DNA of 64,000 nucleotides, from the NCBI GenBank assembly GCA_026874595.1, contig CM049319.1:4680601-4744600 (forward strand), read 5' to 3'. Origin of the DNA: Sipunculus nudus (Eukaryota > Annelida > Sipuncula > Golfingiida > Sipunculidae). The notes under the pieces are model-generated. The model worked only from the letters and a program-made list of their open reading frames with translations. It did no database searches and had not been told where the DNA came from. The translations under genes and the position numbers were made by a program. Positions 61,078 to 64,000 of this stretch are shown piece by piece (within the stretch, counting starts at the first letter, position 1; each line of letters opens with the position of its first letter).

Positions 61078-62712
61078 AAACAAGTGACCCATGGGTCATG
61101 GCGCTCAGCTGACTGGGAAGAGATTTGAAAAGGAAATTTTATCATCTGAATGGTAGTATATAACCATTGAAATGAAGCATCAAACAGATTAACCAACAGG
61201 CTGAGATTGTGTCTGTATTAATATATCTCAAGAATAGAGAAAAAATGCGTAAAAAAATACAGGTGGCTCCACCAGTCTGCAGAAACTAATAAAAACACTA
61301 AATGGTCAATATCCACGCAAAGAAGCATGGTGGTCTCTGGATTAGTTGTTCAGATACTTCAGCTTTTGTATCAGATTTTCCATTATTCTGAGGGATACTT
61401 TTGGAGTTCTATAGCTTGAAGGATATGGGTAACAGAGACCTAATTTCTGGTTTCCATGGAGGCTTTTCATGGGCCTCCTTGCATGACAAGAATGAAGATT
61501 CTAGGTCCAGTTGTTACAATTTGTACCCTGTTGACAGATAACCACTTCTTTAAAGGTCTCCAAAATAGAGAAAATAATTCGTAAAAATTTGAAAAAAAAA
61601 TAGAGGTGGCGCACCCAGTCTGCTGAAACTGATGGAACATGTCATTATCAATATGTATGACAAAAATCATGAGCATCAGTGTTGTAGTTATTGAGATACT
61701 GGAGTTTTTGTATCCAATTTTTCATTATTCTGGGGGGTACTTTGGAGCCAAACAGCTTAATAGATATGGGTAACAGAGACCTTATGTCAGGTTTCCATGG
61801 AGATTTTTCATGGGTCTCCCTGTGTGTAAAGAATGAAGATTCTAGGTCCAGTTGTTATGATTTGTGCCCTATTAACAGATGTTCATATCTTTAAAGGTTG
61901 CAAAAATAGAGAAAAAAATTCAAAAAAAGCCAGAACAAATACATGTGGTGTCACCAGGCTGCAGAAACTAATGAAACACTCCAGGACCTATATCCATACA
62001 AACAATTATGGTGATCTCTGCATTAGTTGTTCAGATACTTTAGCCTTTGTATCAAATTTTCCATTATTCTGAGCTGTACTTTGGAGTGCCATAGCTCAAA
62101 GGATAAAGGTAACAGAGACCTAATTTCATGTTTCCATGGAGACTTTACATGGGTCTCCCTGTGTGTCCAGAATGAAGATTCTAGGTCCAGTCGTTACAAT
62201 TTGAACCCTGTTGACAGATAACTTCATCCTTAAAGGTCTCAAAAATAGAGAAAAAAATTGTAAAATTTGAAAAATACAGGTGGCACCACCAGGATGCAGA
62301 AACTGGTGAAACATCTCATGATCAATATGTATGCCAAAAATCATAACCATCAGTGATGTAGTTAATGAGATATTGAAGTTTTTTTGTGAAATTTTTGACT
62401 ATTCTGGGGGGTACTTTGGGGCCCCATAGCTCAAAGGATATGGGTAACAGAGACTTTTCATAGGTCTCTCAGAATTTCAAGAATGAAGATTCTAGGTCCT
62501 TTTGGGCCCCATAGCTCGAAGGATAACAGAGACCTAGTTCCAGGTGTCCAAGGAGATTTTTCATGGACCTCTCTGGATGTAAAGTAAGAAGATTCCAGGT
62601 CCAGCAGTTACGATTTGTGCCCTGTTAACGGACAGATGCCCAGACTGCCGGACGGACAACGGACAAAAGGTGATCCCTGGTTTAGCTCAGCTGACTTACA
62701 GTCAGCTGAGCT
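61078..62712 (+). mobile_element. Family D HINE-like element, copy 5, nested in family A
   Basis: The left end is at 61078-61112 and the right hairpin at 62684-62712 (perfect arms AGCTCAGCTGAC and GTCAGCTGAGCT, loop TTACA). A short GGACGGACAACGGACA tract precedes the hairpin. The host family A sequence runs CAGTACTTACAGGAAAA before it and AAAAACGTGCCATGGC after it. Uninterrupted A copies at 10850 and 43408 read ACAGGAAAAAAACGTGCC, so this is a filled site with empty sites in the same window. No target duplication beyond the ambiguous A run is seen. Confidence 0.85.
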
Positions 62713-63303
62713 AAAAACGTGCCATGGCAAAAGTTGGGCAAAATTTAAGGAACCAATTTTTTATTTATGCTAATATTTTAAAAAATTTAAAAGATTTTGA
62801 TCTTATTTTGGGTTTACAATTTAATTTTGATAAATTTAAGTTATATTACTGAAAAAAAGAGTCCTTAGCTTTAACAAGTTTTGTGTTAAGTGATCAAATA
62901 TCTTTCCTGATTTTTTACAAAAAGCATTATGTTTGAGCCCATAACTTTTTTAAATTATATAATACAGACCTAATTTCTTACATGTTCATAGGAACTATAT
63001 AGAGGAATATTTATGGTAAATATGAGGAAAAACAGATGAGTTGTTTTGATATTAGGCAGTCCTGATGTGTGAAAAAAGTTTTTTAATAACAAATTTAGGT
63101 TTTTCCTTAATTTCTCAAAGAAACAAAGTTGCAAAGACCCAGTTTTTGGCTTGGTAGGAGATCTTGGGAACATCTAACATTATGTCGAATTTTGAATTCC
63201 TAGGTCTTAGGGTTTCAAAACGTGCCACATTTAGGGATGGACAGACGGACAATTAATGGACCACGACTATACCTCAGATGACTTATAGTCAGCTGAGCTA
63301 AAA
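62713..63303 (+). mobile_element. Family A right half, resumed after nested D element
   Basis: It continues from AAAAACGTGCCATGGCAAAA through the A core to GGACAGACGGACAATTAATG and a hairpin at 63271-63299 with a decayed left arm (ACCTCAGATGAC against GTCAGCTGAGCT). The minus-strand frame 62970-63173 is the third member of the frame conserved between A copies. Confidence 0.75.
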
Positions 63304-64000
63304 ATGTTAAAAGTCTGCCCCTTATTTACCTGAGAAATTAAATATGCTAGCCTGATATTTGTTCTTAATTTCACACTTGATGGCAAGTTTCATTCCAAAA
63401 GATCGATGGGGCTGCAAGTTAACACACTGGATAAACTGGCATAGTTTCTGATAGATGATGCTGTAACAGACAGTAAAATAATGACAAAGTCTTCAGGATT
63501 CAAGGAAAAATATTGAAATGACCCCCTTCAGAACATTATTTTGTATGCTTCAAGACCAAAATTGGCATGACAAGGCATGGCAATTAAAGAGTTGCTTGAC
63601 AATGGTTGAGTGGCATCAAATATGACAAAGGTATTGGAGCCGATGGGTATTTGAAACTGTGCTGTCAGTTGACACACAATGTTGGCTCAGAAATATGTGA
63701 TAACATAAGTCTGTGTGATTAATTATATATTCAGTTCATACAAGGAGAGTACATCATTTGAAATATGTTAACAATAAATACAATTGAGAAAAAAAAACTG
63801 GTATAATCTATAAAAATTAAAATTAATGACAACTACCTGAGCTAAAAACTGGAATACTGACAGGTCAGGAAGGGCCCCACAAAAGGCCAATAGATTTCCA
63901 GTGTGGGCCGAATGATGCTTTGAAAAAAGGACCTGATAACATGCAGAGACAGAAGGAATTGACCCAAAACAGTTCTTAAACATCTGAACCAAGATGTGAA
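63304..64000. other. Unique sequence to window end
   Basis: No gene or repeat was recognised. A minus-strand frame at 63768-63992 runs toward the window edge without recognisable features. Confidence 0.5.

Larger units (their letters stand above)
56764..62088 (+). repeat. ~2.66 kb near-perfect tandem duplication
   Basis: Positions 56764-59426 and 59427-62088 are almost identical, offset 2663 and then 2662 after a G run that is one base shorter in the second copy. I noticed only about four differences: the G-run length, TCAAGCTAAGC against TCAAGCTCAGC, ACACTTAATGG against ACACTAAATGG, and TGTCCATATTT against TGTCCACATTT. The copies join in CCATAGCT, a block present in every family D unit, which points to unequal crossing-over between units of two D elements. 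An assembly duplication is possible. Confidence 0.9.

Noticed and set aside
922-62712. Search for an autonomous Helentron Rep/helicase, transposase, reverse transcriptase or integrase gene.
   Set aside because: No open frame in the window shows the motifs or length of any of these; all mobile elements here appear non-autonomous.

Overview
The window reads as a repeat-rich, AT-rich, non-coding stretch of an invertebrate genome, most likely a marine bivalve or other mollusc. This is inferred from the style of the repeats: elements with tandem-repeat cores, an ACGG-type microsatellite and a 3' hairpin resemble the pearl and HINE (Helentron-associated) elements known from bivalves. There is also a tRNA-derived SINE on each strand, MITE-like inverted-repeat elements and minisatellites. 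There are no prokaryote-style operons, no rRNA or tRNA gene, and no complete protein-coding gene. The best coding candidate is one minus-strand exon at 5758-6039 with a good splice acceptor. A weaker one is an unassigned open frame at 39250-39621. The window may be an intron or an intergenic desert.

Layout. 1-746: 3' part of a family A element. 922-2885: family B element, with an array of about 290 bp units dense in nuclear-receptor half-sites. 2886-9554: mostly unique AT-rich DNA with the candidate exon. 9555-11446: family A element. 13329-16389: two tandem family C elements. 16490-18061: a C-like array split by a family E element. 18064-19794, 22799-23718 and about 24406-24886: three inverted-repeat (MITE-like) elements. 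26446-29274: a small inverted-repeat element split by a family D element. 31940-34065: a 33/27 bp minisatellite carrying dozens of TGACTCA motifs. 35785-35925 and 38496-38838: tRNA-derived SINEs, the second inside a degenerate array of about 200 bp units. 40896-44012: composite family A element(s). 45821-46589: short family D element. 49971-52630: microsatellite, minisatellites and a family F element. 54447-63303: three D elements, a family A element split by one of them, and a nearly perfect 2.66 kb tandem duplication.

Main observation. Six repeat families (A, B, C, D, E, F) share one architecture. From the left they have a short 5' consensus AAC(T/A)AG, a small 5' hairpin and a 10-18 base subterminal sequence. 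A core follows, usually of tandem units and often holding the palindrome GGTGGCGCCACC. The right end has a CGG- or ACGG-rich tract, a 3' hairpin and an A-rich end. The subterminal sequence is different in each terminus type, but each time it is the reverse complement of an arm of that element's own 3' hairpin. This co-variation, plus two nested insertions in which the interrupted host repeat can be read across, defines mobile units with matched 5'/3' recognition ends. No Rep/helicase, transposase or reverse transcriptase gene is visible, so all would depend on enzymes made elsewhere.
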